64,000 nt of DNA from Marmoricola sp. Leaf446 (GCF_001424755.1 NZ_LMRF01000006.1:95606-159605); one strand, 5' to 3'. Shown: positions 44,188-53,315, numbered from the stretch's first letter. Notes: a model not told the origin generated them from the letters alone. Numbers and translations are program-made.

Positions 44188-44865
44188 ATGACCACCACCC
44201 GCACCTCGACCCGGCAGCCGGCTGCTGCGCGGCGCCGGGCCCGCGAGCGGGAGATCCTGGCCGCCACCCGCGAGCTCTTCGACGAGTCCGGCGTGCGCGA
44301 CGCCCAGATCGAGGACATCGCCCGGGCGGTGGGGGTCAACCGGGCGATCATCTACCGCCACTTCAGCGGCAAGGAGGAGCTGTTCGCGCTCACCCTGGTC
44401 AGCTACCTGGAGGACCTCGAGGCGCGGCTGCGCGAGGCGGTGGGGTCCCGGAGCACCGCCGAGACGCGGCTGGTGGCGGCGGTGGAGGCGTTCGTCGACT
44501 TCGGGGTCGAGTTCCCCGCCTTCGTCGACTGCGCCCAGACCCTGATGCGCCGCCGCGGGCCCGAGCTGCTCGAGGAGATCAGCGAGAGCGCGATGTTCCG
44601 GCTCGGTCGCGGCATCTCCTCGTGCCTGTCGGTGCTGCGCGAGGTGCTCGAGGACGGCACCGCGTCGGGCGCGTTCGCGGTCGAGGACCCGACGCTGCTC
44701 GCCAACCACATGTACGCCAGCGGCCTGGGCGCGCTCCAGCTCGCCCGCGTCGGGATGCTCGTGCGCGAGTCCTCCCCCGGCGTGCCCGCGATCGCCCCGG
44801 TCTCCGCCGACGACGTCAAGGCCTACGTCGTGGCCACCGCACAAGCACTCGCCGCCCGCCCCTGA
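44188..44865 (+). CDS. TetR-family transcriptional regulator
   Basis: A 225-residue TetR/AcrR regulator. Seen: N-terminal HTH (ILAATRELFDESGVRDAQIEDIARAV, recognition near GVNRAIIYRHFSGKEELF) and a helical C-terminal ligand domain with a conserved-looking ELLEEISESAMFRLGRG. The ATG at 44188 has TACCAT 6 nt upstream, so a leaderless mRNA; a start 6 codons earlier is possible. It ends convergently to the thiolase gene. Likely controls itself and, by proximity, the thiolase/FabG4/MaoC module or the GtrA gene; ligand unknown. Confidence 0.9.
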   Translation: MTTTRTSTRQPAAARRRAREREILAATRELFDESGVRDAQIEDIARAVGVNRAIIYRHFSGKEELFALTLVSYLEDLEARLREAVGSRSTAETRLVAAVEAFVDFGVEFPAFVDCAQTLMRRRGPELLEEISESAMFRLGRGISSCLSVLREVLEDGTASGAFAVEDPTLLANHMYASGLGALQLARVGMLVRESSPGVPAIAPVSADDVKAYVVATAQALAARP

Positions 44866-44902
44866 CGGGACGGACGGCGAGGAGGCTGCGGGGCGGGAGG
44901 CC

Positions 44903-46183
44903 CTACTTCTCCAGGATGGCGGTCACGCCCTGGCCGCCCGCGGCGCAGATCGAGATCAGGCCGCGGCCCGAGCCCTTCTGGTGCAGCAGCTTGGCCAGGT
45001 TGGCCACGATCCGGCCGCCGGTCGCGGCGAACGGGTGGCCCGCGGCCAGCGACGACCCGTTGACGTTGAGCTTGGCGCGGTCGATGGAGCCCAGCGGGGC
45101 GTCCAGGCCCAGGCGCTCCTTGCAGAACACCGGGTCCTCCCAGGCCTTGAGGGTCGAGAGCACCTGCGAGGCGAAGGCCTCGTGGATCTCGTAGAAGTCG
45201 AAGTCCTGCAGGGTCAGGCCGTTGCGCTCGAGCAGCCGCGGGACGGCGTACGCCGGGGCCATCAGCAGTCCCTCGCCGCCGTGCACGAAGTCGACGGCCG
45301 CGGTCTCGGCGTCCACGAAGAAGGCCTGCACGGTGAGGCCGTGCTCGGCCGCCCACTCCTCGGTGCCGAGCAGCACCGCCGAGGCGCCGTCGGTGAGCGG
45401 GGTGGAGTTGGCGGCCGTCATCGTGGCCGCCTCGCCCTTGCCGAAGACGGGCTTGAGCTTCGCGAGCTTCTCCAGCGAGGAGTCTGGGCGCAGGTTCTGG
45501 TCGCGCTCGAGGCCGTTGAAGGGGGTGATGAGGTCGTCCTGGAAGCCGGAGTCGTAGGACGCCGCGAGGCGGTGGTGCGAGGTCGCTGCGAGCTCGTCCT
45601 GCGACTCGCGGGTGACCTGCCACTCCAGGGCGGTCAGGGCGGCGTGCTCGCCCATCGACAGGCGCGTCCGGGGCTCGCCGTTCTGCGGGACCTCGATGCC
45701 GATGTCGCCGGGGCGGATGGCGCCGAGCGCCTTGACGCGCCCGACGTTGTCCTTCTGCTGGTTGACCTTGATCAGCTTCTTGCGCAGCTTCTCCGAGATC
45801 GCGATCGGGGCGTCGGAGGTGGTGTCGGTGCCCCCGGCGATGCCGGAGTCGATCTGGCCCAGGGCGATCTTGTTGGCGACGTAGATCGCGGCCTGCAGCC
45901 CGGTGCCGCACGCCTGCTGGAGGTCGTCGGCCGCGGTCTCGGGGGCCAGCTGCGAACCCAGCACCGACTCGCGGGTGAGGTTGAAGTCGCGGCTGTGCTT
46001 GAGCACCGCACCCGCGACGACCTCGCCGAGGCGCTGGCCCTGCAGGCCGTAGCGGGTCACCAGCCCGTCGATGGCCGCGGTCAGCATCTCCTGGTTGGAG
46101 GCCGAGGCGTAGACCGAGTTCGAGCGGGCGAAGGGGATCCGGTTGCCGCCGAGGACGGCGACGCGGCGCGTCTGGGACTGCAT
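44903..46183 (-). CDS. fadA2: Acetyl-CoA C-acyltransferase (thiolase, FadA2-like)
   Basis: A 426-residue thiolase for the last step of beta-oxidation, cleaving 3-oxoacyl-CoA with CoA. Seen: active-site Cys in QQACGTGLQAA, Asn/His region NVNGSSLAAGHPFAATGGR, catalytic His in FYEIHEAFASQ and second Cys in SICAAGGQG. At 426 residues it is longer than FadA and matches the FadI/FadA2 group. It is divergent from the high-molecular-weight FabG gene, as in the mycobacterial fadA2-fabG4 layout. A 9-bp dyad at 46214-46245 sits in its upstream region and may be its operator or leader hairpin. Confidence 0.9.
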   Translation of the reverse strand: MQSQTRRVAVLGGNRIPFARSNSVYASASNQEMLTAAIDGLVTRYGLQGQRLGEVVAGAVLKHSRDFNLTRESVLGSQLAPETAADDLQQACGTGLQAAIYVANKIALGQIDSGIAGGTDTTSDAPIAISEKLRKKLIKVNQQKDNVGRVKALGAIRPGDIGIEVPQNGEPRTRLSMGEHAALTALEWQVTRESQDELAATSHHRLAASYDSGFQDDLITPFNGLERDQNLRPDSSLEKLAKLKPVFGKGEAATMTAANSTPLTDGASAVLLGTEEWAAEHGLTVQAFFVDAETAAVDFVHGGEGLLMAPAYAVPRLLERNGLTLQDFDFYEIHEAFASQVLSTLKAWEDPVFCKERLGLDAPLGSIDRAKLNVNGSSLAAGHPFAATGGRIVANLAKLLHQKGSGRGLISICAAGGQGVTAILEK

Positions 46184-46213
46184 CAGGTGTGCTCCTAGGT
46201 CGAGGCGAACGGC

Positions 46214-46245
46214 TTCATCCTGCCCTCCCGGTGGGTCAGGATGAA
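46214..46245. promoter_or_regulatory. 9-bp dyad upstream of the thiolase gene
   Basis: Perfect arms TTCATCCTG (46214-46222) and CAGGATGAA (46237-46245) with a 14-nt spacer that itself starts CCC and ends GGGT. It lies 31 nt upstream of the thiolase ATG and could be a regulator site or a leader hairpin. Confidence 0.4.
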
Positions 46246-46308
46246 CGTCGTGAGTGCCACGTCACGAAAAGTGGACGGCGAGTTACACCCGTCGTTACCT
46301 TGGTGGCG

Positions 46309-46320
46309 TACTGACGAGTA
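46309..46320. promoter_or_regulatory. TACTGACGAGTA dyad upstream of fabG4
   Basis: TACT and AGTA arms flank GACG, 26 bp before the ATG of the high-molecular-weight FabG gene. Two further GTTAC words lie just upstream. Candidate TetR-family operator; no regulator is proven. Confidence 0.35.
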
Positions 46321-46345
46321 GTAAGCCCTCCCACCCTAGAGGATC

Positions 46346-47686
46346 GTGATGTCGGACCGGTACCAGTTCTTCACCTCCACCCCCGTCGGCAAGCTGGTCG
46401 TCAAGAACCTCGGCCTGCCCGCCCCCACCCCGTTGGAGCGGTGGAGCGAGGGTGCGCCCCTGGTCGACGGCACCGTCGTGACCGGCGGCGAGGGCCGGCT
46501 GTCCAAGGACCTCGTCGTGGCGCTGGACAACCTCGGCATCGCTAACCTCGGCCTGGCCGTGGAGGGTCAGCGCTACAAGGGCCTGGTCTTCGACGCCACC
46601 GGGCTGACCTCGGCCGACCAGCTGGTCGCGCTGCAGCAGTTCTTCACCCCGCTGATGCGCAGCCTCACCAGCTGCGCCCGCGTCGTGGTCCTCGGCACCG
46701 TCCCGGACCAGACCTCCGGCGCCGGCGAGCGGATCGCCCAGCGCGCCCTGGAGGGCTTCACCCGCTCGCTGGGCAAGGAGATCGGCAAGGGCAGCACCGT
46801 CAACCTGGTCTACGTCGCCCCGGGTGCCGAGCGGGCCCTGGAGTCGACACTGGCCTTCTTCCTCTCGCCCAAGAGCGCCTACGTCTCGGGCCAGGTCGTC
46901 CGCATCGGCGCCACGGGCGCCGTGGAGGCCGAGCCCGTCGCCGACCAGGCCCGCCCGCTGGCCGGCCAGGTCGCCATCGTGACCGGTGCCTCGCGCGGCA
47001 TCGGCGAGCAGATCGCCCGGGTGCTGCACCGCGACGGCGCGAAGGTCCTCGGCATCGACGTGCCCCAGGCCGCCAGCGAGCTGCAGGGCGTGATGCGCGA
47101 GATCGACGGTGACCACCTCGTCCTCGACATCACGGCCAAGGACGCGCCGCAGCGGATCGCCCAGCACGTCAAGAACACCTACGGTCAGGTCAACGGCGTG
47201 GTGCACAACGCGGGCATCACCCGTGACAAGAAGCTCGCCAACATGGCCGAGGACCGCTGGTCCTCGGTGATCGCGGTCAACCTCACCGCCCCCGAGCGGA
47301 TCTCGCGCGAGCTGCTCGAGCAGGGCCTGGTGGCCGCCAACGGCCGGATCGTCGGGGTCTCCTCGATCGCCGGCATCGCGGGCAACGTGGGCCAGACCAA
47401 CTACGCCGCCTCCAAGGCCGGCGTGATCGGGCTCGTGGACAGCCTCGCCCCCGAGCTCGAGGGCGGCATCACCGTCAACGCCGTCGCCCCCGGCTTCATC
47501 ATCACCCAGATGACCGCGGCCGTGCCGTTCGCGACCCGCGAGGTCGGCCAGCGCATGAACGCGATGTCGCAGGGCGGGCTGCCGGTCGACGTCGCCGAGG
47601 CGATCGCGTGGTACCTCTCCCCCGGCTCCACGGGCGTCAACGGCAACGTCGTGCGCGTCTGCGGCCAGATGATGCTGGGCGCCTGA
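46346..47686 (+). CDS. fabG4: High-molecular-weight 3-oxoacyl-ACP/CoA reductase (FabG4-like)
   Basis: A 446-residue fused SDR: an N-terminal flavodoxin-like domain with a degenerate cofactor site (about residues 1-200) and a C-terminal NAD(H)-dependent reductase (about 208-446). Seen: TGASRGIGEQIARVL cofactor motif, NAGITRDKKLANM, and catalytic Ser-Tyr-Lys in VSSIAGIAGNVGQTNYAASKAG-type order. Reduces 3-oxoacyl chains to 3-hydroxyacyl. It overlaps the MaoC-type gene by one nucleotide (TGATG), as fabG4 pairs with htdX in mycobacteria. Typical length for high-molecular-weight FabG. Confidence 0.92.
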   Translation: MMSDRYQFFTSTPVGKLVVKNLGLPAPTPLERWSEGAPLVDGTVVTGGEGRLSKDLVVALDNLGIANLGLAVEGQRYKGLVFDATGLTSADQLVALQQFFTPLMRSLTSCARVVVLGTVPDQTSGAGERIAQRALEGFTRSLGKEIGKGSTVNLVYVAPGAERALESTLAFFLSPKSAYVSGQVVRIGATGAVEAEPVADQARPLAGQVAIVTGASRGIGEQIARVLHRDGAKVLGIDVPQAASELQGVMREIDGDHLVLDITAKDAPQRIAQHVKNTYGQVNGVVHNAGITRDKKLANMAEDRWSSVIAVNLTAPERISRELLEQGLVAANGRIVGVSSIAGIAGNVGQTNYAASKAGVIGLVDSLAPELEGGITVNAVAPGFIITQMTAAVPFATREVGQRMNAMSQGGLPVDVAEAIAWYLSPGSTGVNGNVVRVCGQMMLGA

Positions 47687-48561
47687 TGACGGACCGGACG
47701 ATCCAGGGCCAGCCCGGCGGCCTCGGCACCATGCTCAAGGCGGCGCTGCCGGTGCTGCCCGGGGTCAACCTGGTGCCCGGCGTGGCCAAGAAGGGCGGCG
47801 AGCTGCCGGACCTGCGGCTGCACCGGCGCGACGTGGCGGTCGACCCCGCCCACGTGGCGGCGTACGCCCGGGTCTGCGGCTTCGAGCCCCGCCAGACGCT
47901 GCCGTTCACCTACCCCCACATGCTGGCCTTCGGCCTGCACATGGGGATCATGACCGACGCCTCGTTCCCGTTCCCGGCCATCGGGACGGTGCACCTGGCC
48001 AACCGGATCACCGCCCACCGCCCCCTCGCGCCGACCGAGCGGCTCGACGTCGACGCCGAGGCCCGCGACCTGAGGCCCCACCCCAAGGGCCGGGTCTTCG
48101 ACCTGGTCACCACCGTCAGCTCCGGCGGCGAGGTGGTGTGGGACTCGACCTCGACCTACCTGCGCGTCGGTCGCGGCGACGACACGGCGAAGCCCACGGG
48201 CGAGCCGTTCGACGTGGTGCGCGGCACCGGCCTGGTCTGGCGGCTGCCCGGCGACCTCGGCCGGCGGTACGCCGCGGTCTCGGGCGACCACAACCCGATC
48301 CACCTCTACCCGCTGACCGCCAAGGCCTTCGGGTTCCAGCGGCAGATCGCCCACGGCATGTGGACCAAGGCACGGTGCGTCGCGGCCTTCGCCAACCGGC
48401 TGGGTGACGCCGGCACGGTCGAGGTGGAGTTCAAGAAGCCGGTGTTCCTGCCCGGCACGGTCGCCTTCGGATCGCGCACCGTCGAGGCGGGCCTCGACTT
48501 CTCCCTCACCGACCCGCGCAGCGACAAGCCCCACCTGGTCGGGCGGGCGCGCCGCGCCTGA
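47686..48561 (+). CDS. htdX: MaoC-family (R)-hydratase, HtdX-like
   Basis: A 291-residue double-hotdog dehydratase/hydratase acting on 3-hydroxyacyl chains. Seen: the catalytic Asp/His motif SGDHNPIHLYPLTAKAFGF (about residues 200-218) followed by IAHGMWTKARCV, and an N-terminal half likely folding as a second, non-catalytic hotdog. Follows and overlaps the high-molecular-weight FabG gene, so both act on the same chain: reduction by FabG4, dehydration by this protein. The reaction direction, fatty-acid elongation or oxidation, is not determined here. The end is convergent to the M23 gene with no gap. Confidence 0.9.
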   Translation: MTDRTIQGQPGGLGTMLKAALPVLPGVNLVPGVAKKGGELPDLRLHRRDVAVDPAHVAAYARVCGFEPRQTLPFTYPHMLAFGLHMGIMTDASFPFPAIGTVHLANRITAHRPLAPTERLDVDAEARDLRPHPKGRVFDLVTTVSSGGEVVWDSTSTYLRVGRGDDTAKPTGEPFDVVRGTGLVWRLPGDLGRRYAAVSGDHNPIHLYPLTAKAFGFQRQIAHGMWTKARCVAAFANRLGDAGTVEVEFKKPVFLPGTVAFGSRTVEAGLDFSLTDPRSDKPHLVGRARRA

Positions 48562-49881
48562 TCAGCCGCGGGGCGTCCCGTAGGGGACGACCTGGGTGAC
48601 GAAGCCGGCACCCTCGGGCACCCGGAGGTGGAAGCTGGCCGTGCTCGGTCGCCACACACCGAGGTCGTCGGTGCCGTCGCCGTTCCAGTCGCCCACCACC
48701 GGACGGTCCCCCGGACTGCCGAAGGTCACCGTGCGGGTGGTGTACGACGTGCCGCTGGCCACGCGCAGCCGCCACGTGGCGGTGCTCGACCTGAACGCAC
48801 CGACGTCGGTGGTGCGGTTGCCGTTCCAGTCGCCGACCACCGGCTGCTCGCCCGACAGGCCCCACACCACGCGGGTCGTCGCGTGGTCGGCGGCCCGCAG
48901 CGTGAAGCTCCGGTCGGACCAGCGGTACCAGCCGAGCTCGGCGAGTCCGTTGCCGTCCCAGTCGCCGGCGAGCGGCTCGTCGTGGATGCCGCCCACGGTG
49001 ACGGTCGCGGTGGCGCCGCTGCCGCCCCGCAGCTGCCAGGTCGACCTCCCCAGCTGCTTGGTGCCGACCTGGGTGATGCCGTCGCCGTTGAAGTCCCCCG
49101 CCAGCGGGGTGTCGCCCGGCTTGCCCCAGAGCAGCGACTGGGTGGTCGGCTGGGTGCGGAGGTAGAACCGGCCCGAGGCGGCCGCGGGGCGCCACACGGC
49201 GGGCTCGTCGACGCCGTTGCCGTCGAAGTCGCCGGCGAGCGGCCGGTCGCCGCAGCTCTTCGACGCGCTGGTGGACCCGAGGACGAAACGGGTGCGGGCG
49301 AACCAGGGCGCGAAGTAGCCCCCGTCGCGACGCTCCTCGAAGTGCAGGTGCGGCCCGGTGGAGCCGCCGGTCGTGCCGACGTAGCCGATGAGGTCGCCCT
49401 GGTCGACGACCTGCCCCACCGTGGCCGCGATCGCGTTGAGGTGGGCGTAGAGCGTGGTGTAGCCGCCGCCGTGGTCGACGATGACGTAGCGGCCGTAGCT
49501 GGTGGTCAGCGAGCGGGTGAGGACGACCACGCCCGGCGCCGCGGCGAGCGCGGGCTTGCCGAGGTCGTCGGGCGTGTTGAAGTCCACCGTCCACGAGCTC
49601 GGCGAGTGCGAGGCACGGCTGCTGCCGGTCCAGGTCTGGCCGCACGGGAACGGCATCTCGAAGTCGGGTCCGGTGGCGGGGGTCGCACTGACCGTCCGCG
49701 CCGAGCTCGGGCCCATCCGGCCCTGCCCGTGGGCGCGGGTGTCGCCCGCACCGTCGGCGCCCGTCGCCGCCGGGGTCGCGGCCAGCCCGCTGCCCAGCGC
49801 CAGGGCCGTGACCAGGCCGAGGCCCAGGAGTCGGCGCGCAGCCGTGCGGCTACGTCGGGGGTCTGACATCGCGAACCACAT
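48562..49881 (-). CDS. Secreted M23 peptidase-domain protein with FG-GAP-like repeats
   Basis: A 439-residue exported protein: Sec signal (hydrophobic LLGLGLVTALALGSGLAA), then a LytM/M23 domain (about 75-210) with the zinc-ligand motif PHLHFE, and a C-terminal tandem of four or five ~50-residue beta-propeller-like repeats sharing PLAGDFDGNGVDE / PVVGDWNGNRTTD. The first zinc motif of classical M23 enzymes (HxxxD) appears only as a loose HSPSSWTVDF, so activity is uncertain. Probably acts on or binds the cell wall. Two candidate ATGs lie four codons apart; either fits. It is convergent to htdX, with the TesB gene upstream. Confidence 0.8.
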   Translation of the reverse strand: MWFAMSDPRRSRTAARRLLGLGLVTALALGSGLAATPAATGADGAGDTRAHGQGRMGPSSARTVSATPATGPDFEMPFPCGQTWTGSSRASHSPSSWTVDFNTPDDLGKPALAAAPGVVVLTRSLTTSYGRYVIVDHGGGYTTLYAHLNAIAATVGQVVDQGDLIGYVGTTGGSTGPHLHFEERRDGGYFAPWFARTRFVLGSTSASKSCGDRPLAGDFDGNGVDEPAVWRPAAASGRFYLRTQPTTQSLLWGKPGDTPLAGDFNGDGITQVGTKQLGRSTWQLRGGSGATATVTVGGIHDEPLAGDWDGNGLAELGWYRWSDRSFTLRAADHATTRVVWGLSGEQPVVGDWNGNRTTDVGAFRSSTATWRLRVASGTSYTTRTVTFGSPGDRPVVGDWNGDGTDDLGVWRPSTASFHLRVPEGAGFVTQVVPYGTPRG

Positions 49882-49974
49882 CCGTCACTCGAGCCGCACT
49901 GGTGCCCAGAAAGTAGCCCACGTCACGGCGTGTCGTCTTGCGTGTGACCGAATTGACGGCTTTCGGAGAGCAGA

Positions 49975-50835
49975 TCAGTCGCGGCGGAGCCGGATCAGGC
50001 CCTCCTGCGCCACGGAGGCGACGAGGGTGCCGTCCTCGGTGAACACCCGCGCGGTGGCGAACCCGCGGCCGCCCGAGGCCGACGGCGAGACCTGGTCGTA
50101 GAGCCACCAGTGGTCGGCCCGGAACGGCCGGTGGAACCAGATGCTGTGGTCGAGCGAGGCCGCCTGCATCCCCGGGCTCGCGATCTGCAGGTCGTGCGGC
50201 ACCAACGAGGCGGCGAGCAGGGTCAGGTCGCTGGCGTAGGTGAAGGCGACGACCTGGGTCAGCGGGTCGTCGGGCAGCTCGCCGCTGGTCCGGATCCACA
50301 GCCGGGAGCGGGCGGCGACGTCGCCTGCCTCGATGTTGCCGCCGGTCCGGGAGTCGCCGGCGTGGCGGATCTCCAGGGCGTCCCACTCGCGCTTCCAGTG
50401 GTCGGCGATCCGCTCCGACCCGGGCGTGGCCTCGAGCAGCGTCGGGCAGTCCTCGGGGCGGGGCACCTGGGGCGCCGGGTCCTGGTGGTCCAGACCCTCC
50501 TCGGGGATCTGGTAGTTGGCCGTCATCGCGAAGATCGGCCGGCCGTGCTGGCGGGCGAGGATCCGCCGGGTGGCGAAGCTGCGGCCCTCGCGCAGCGTGT
50601 CGACGTCGTACACGATCGGGACGGAGGTGTCGCCGGGCCGCAGGAAGTAGGAGTGCAGGCTGTGCACGACGTACTGCTCGGGCACGGTGCGCGTCGACGC
50701 GGCCAGCGCTTGGGCTGCGACCTGACCGCCGAAGACGCGCTGCAGGCCGGTGCTGGGCTGCTGCCCGCGGAACAGGTTGTCCTCGATGGCCTCGAGCTCC
50801 AGGAGCTCGACCAGCTCCTCGACCGAACGTGGCAC
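49975..50835 (-). CDS. tesB: Acyl-CoA thioesterase II (TesB-like)
   Basis: A 286-residue double-hotdog thioesterase that hydrolyses medium/long acyl-CoA. Seen: N-terminal VFGGQVAAQALAAS and HSLHSYFLRPGD, the TesB Asp/Gln/Thr catalytic region around LTLLAASLVPHDL and the closing LDHSIWFHRPFRADHWWLYDQ. The GTG start lies 2 nt after the PAC2 stop, so the two are in one transcript. The peptide length is normal for TesB. Physiological substrate unknown. Confidence 0.92.
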   Translation of the reverse strand: MPRSVEELVELLELEAIEDNLFRGQQPSTGLQRVFGGQVAAQALAASTRTVPEQYVVHSLHSYFLRPGDTSVPIVYDVDTLREGRSFATRRILARQHGRPIFAMTANYQIPEEGLDHQDPAPQVPRPEDCPTLLEATPGSERIADHWKREWDALEIRHAGDSRTGGNIEAGDVAARSRLWIRTSGELPDDPLTQVVAFTYASDLTLLAASLVPHDLQIASPGMQAASLDHSIWFHRPFRADHWWLYDQVSPSASGGRGFATARVFTEDGTLVASVAQEGLIRLRRD

Positions 50836-50837
50836 GG

Positions 50838-51746
50838 CTAGTCCTCCGGGTCCTCGAGGCGGGCGAGGAACTGCTCGAACTGCTCGCCGAGCTCCTCGCC
50901 GCTGGGCAGCGGCTGGTCCTCGGCCAGCAGGTTGGCCGAGGCGGTGTGGAACGCGTCGTACTGCTGCTCCAGCCCGGTGACCACCTCGCGGACCTCGTCG
51001 GAGTCGGCGATCTGGGTGGCCAGCTCGACCTGCCGGGCCTCCCCGGCCTGGCGCAGCGGCTCGGTGTCCCACTGCAGCCCGGTGACGTCCTCGACGCCCT
51101 CGAGCAGGGCGAGCGCGGCCTGCGGGTAGGGGAACTGGGCGACGTAGTGCGGGATGTGGGCCACGAAGCCCATGGCGTCGTGGCCCCACTCCCCCAGCCG
51201 CAGCTCGAGCAGCGACTGCGCGCTGGCCGGCACCCGGATCTCGCCCTTCCAGACGTTCTCCTGCACCAGCAGCCGCGACGAGGTCGCGTGGTTGGTCAGC
51301 TGCACCGGGCGGGTGTGCGGCACCGCCATCGGCACCGAGCCCAGCGAGACCACCAGGCGTACGTCGAAGTGCTGCACCACCAGCCGCACCGCCCGGGCGA
51401 ACCCCTCCCACCGGATGTCGGGCTCGGGCCCGCTCAGCAGCAGGTACGGCGCGCCGAGACCGTCCTCGAGGAGCCGGACCACCAGACGCGGGGCCACGTA
51501 GTCGGTGTAGTGGTCCTCGGAGAACGTCATCGGGGGTCGCCGGGCGCGGTAGTCGTAGAGCTCGTCGACCTCGAAGCTGGCCACGACCCGGCCGCGGTCC
51601 TCGCCGAGCAGGTGCTCGGCGGCCGTGGCGGAGGCGTTGCCGGCGTCGAGGAAGCCCTCGAGGGCCACCAGCAGCACGGGTCCGTCGCTGCGGCCCTCGA
51701 GCTCGGGGACCTCGTCGACGATGTGCACGAACCGTGCGTCGCTCAC
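50838..51746 (-). CDS. PAC2-family protein
   Basis: A 302-residue protein of the PAC2 superfamily (proteasome assembly chaperone 2-like), widespread in actinobacteria. Seen: LLVALEGFLDAGNASATAAEHLL, the YYDYRARRPPM-like motif ELYDYRARRPPMTF, and GPEPDIRWEGFARAV. An acidic tail (DSDEVREV and EQFEQFLARLEDPED) follows. Function in bacteria is not established; a link to proteasome or protein assembly is suggested only by homology. Co-transcribed with tesB. Confidence 0.85.
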   Translation of the reverse strand: MSDARFVHIVDEVPELEGRSDGPVLLVALEGFLDAGNASATAAEHLLGEDRGRVVASFEVDELYDYRARRPPMTFSEDHYTDYVAPRLVVRLLEDGLGAPYLLLSGPEPDIRWEGFARAVRLVVQHFDVRLVVSLGSVPMAVPHTRPVQLTNHATSSRLLVQENVWKGEIRVPASAQSLLELRLGEWGHDAMGFVAHIPHYVAQFPYPQAALALLEGVEDVTGLQWDTEPLRQAGEARQVELATQIADSDEVREVVTGLEQQYDAFHTASANLLAEDQPLPSGEELGEQFEQFLARLEDPED

Positions 51747-51800
51747 CCTGTGCTCCTCGTCGCGCCTCGCCGTGCGTCCTCGCCGTGCCGGAGCACCAGC

Positions 51801-53315
51801 CTAGTGCGCGCGCTCGGCCGTCCCGCGGGCCGCCTCGTCGCCCGCCCGCTGGGCCAGGCCGACCCGGCTGTGGCGGTAGCCGTAGAGGAAGTAGACCGCG
51901 AAGCCGAGCGCCATCCAGACCACGAACCGCAGCCAGGTCTCGATGGAGAGGTTGAGCGCGAGGTAGAGGCACACCAGCGCGGCCAGGACCGGCAGCACCG
52001 GGCTGAACGGCACCTTGAAGGACCGCGGCAGGTCGGGACGGGTGCGGCGCAGCACCGGAACCGCGAGCGAGACGAGCGCGAAGGCGGTCAGGGTGCCGAT
52101 GTTGACCATCTCCTCCAGGTCGCCGATCGGCGTCACCGCCGCCACGACCGCCACGACGGCGCCGATCGTGACCGTGATCCGGATCGGGGTGCCGGTGCGC
52201 GGCGCGACCTTGGCGAAGCCGCGCGGCAGCAGGCCGTCGCGGCTCATCGCGAAGAGCACCCGGATGGCGCCGATCATCAGGGTCATCACGACCGTGGTGA
52301 GGCCGGCGACCGCGCCGGCCGAGATCAGCGTGGCGAAGCCCTGCTTGCCCACGTCGGTGAAGGCCGAGGCCAGCGCCGCCTCCGGGTTGATGCGGTCGTA
52401 GCGCACCATGCCGGTGATCACGAGGGCCACGGCGACGTAGAGCACGGTGCAGATGACCAGCGAGCCGATGATGCCGCGGGGCAGGTCCTTCTGCGGGTCG
52501 CGGGCCTCCTCCGCGGTGGTGGCGACGACGTCGAAGCCGATGTAGGCGAAGAACACGATCGAGGCGCCCGAGACGATGCCGAGCACGCCGTAGGTCTGCG
52601 CCTCGATGCCGAACATCCACTGCAGCAGCGGCTGGGTGATGCCGCTGGCGCCGGCCGAGCCGGCGGACTCGGGCACGAACGGCACGTAGTTGGACCCGTC
52701 GATGAAGAACAGCCCGGCGACGATGACGAAGAGCACCACGAACAGCTTCAGGCCGACCAGCACCAGGTTGACCCGCAGCGACTCCTTGATGCCGAAGGCG
52801 ACCAGGGCGGTGAGCACGGCGACCAGCAGGAACGCCGCCAGGTCGACGTGGCCCCAGCCGGCGCCGGTGGCCGGGCCGATCGCCTCGGGCCAGCCGAGCC
52901 CGATCGCGTCGAGCAGGCTGACGAAGTACTGGCTCCACCCCTGCGCCACCACGCTCGCGCCGAGCATCAGCTCCAGGATCAGGTCCCAGCCGATGATCCA
53001 CGCCACGAGCTCGCCCAGCGTCGCGTAGGAGAAGGTGTACGCCGACCCGCTGACCGGCAGCGTCGAGGCGAACTCGGCGTAGCACAGCGCCGCCAGGCCG
53101 CAGCAGACCGCCGCGATCACGAAGGAGAACACGATCGCCGGCCCGGCGTACTCCGCGGCGGCGCGGCCGGTGAGCGTGAAGATGCCGGCGCCGATGATGA
53201 CGCCGATGCCGAACACGGTGAGGTCGAGCGCGGTGAGGCTGCGCTTGAGCTTGAACTCGGGGTCCTGGGTGTCCTCGAGCGACTGCTCGACGGACTTGGT
53301 GCGCGAGAGGTTCAC
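51801..53315 (-). CDS. APC-family amino acid permease (CAT-like)
   Basis: A 504-residue permease with 12-14 helices of the amino acid-polyamine-organocation superfamily. Seen: helix-1 motif VFGIGVIIGAGIFTLTG, consensus FVIAAVCCGLAALCYAEFASTLPVSGSAYTFSY, and FFAYIGFDVVATTAEEARDP (the cationic amino acid transporter signature), then DLPRGIIGSL. It resembles the cationic amino acid transporters YfnA/CAT. Substrate: probably a basic or neutral amino acid. It sits upstream of PAC2 and downstream of the lipoprotein peptidase, with 43 nt between; co-transcription is possible. Confidence 0.9.
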   Translation of the reverse strand: MNLSRTKSVEQSLEDTQDPEFKLKRSLTALDLTVFGIGVIIGAGIFTLTGRAAAEYAGPAIVFSFVIAAVCCGLAALCYAEFASTLPVSGSAYTFSYATLGELVAWIIGWDLILELMLGASVVAQGWSQYFVSLLDAIGLGWPEAIGPATGAGWGHVDLAAFLLVAVLTALVAFGIKESLRVNLVLVGLKLFVVLFVIVAGLFFIDGSNYVPFVPESAGSAGASGITQPLLQWMFGIEAQTYGVLGIVSGASIVFFAYIGFDVVATTAEEARDPQKDLPRGIIGSLVICTVLYVAVALVITGMVRYDRINPEAALASAFTDVGKQGFATLISAGAVAGLTTVVMTLMIGAIRVLFAMSRDGLLPRGFAKVAPRTGTPIRITVTIGAVVAVVAAVTPIGDLEEMVNIGTLTAFALVSLAVPVLRRTRPDLPRSFKVPFSPVLPVLAALVCLYLALNLSIETWLRFVVWMALGFAVYFLYGYRHSRVGLAQRAGDEAARGTAERAH

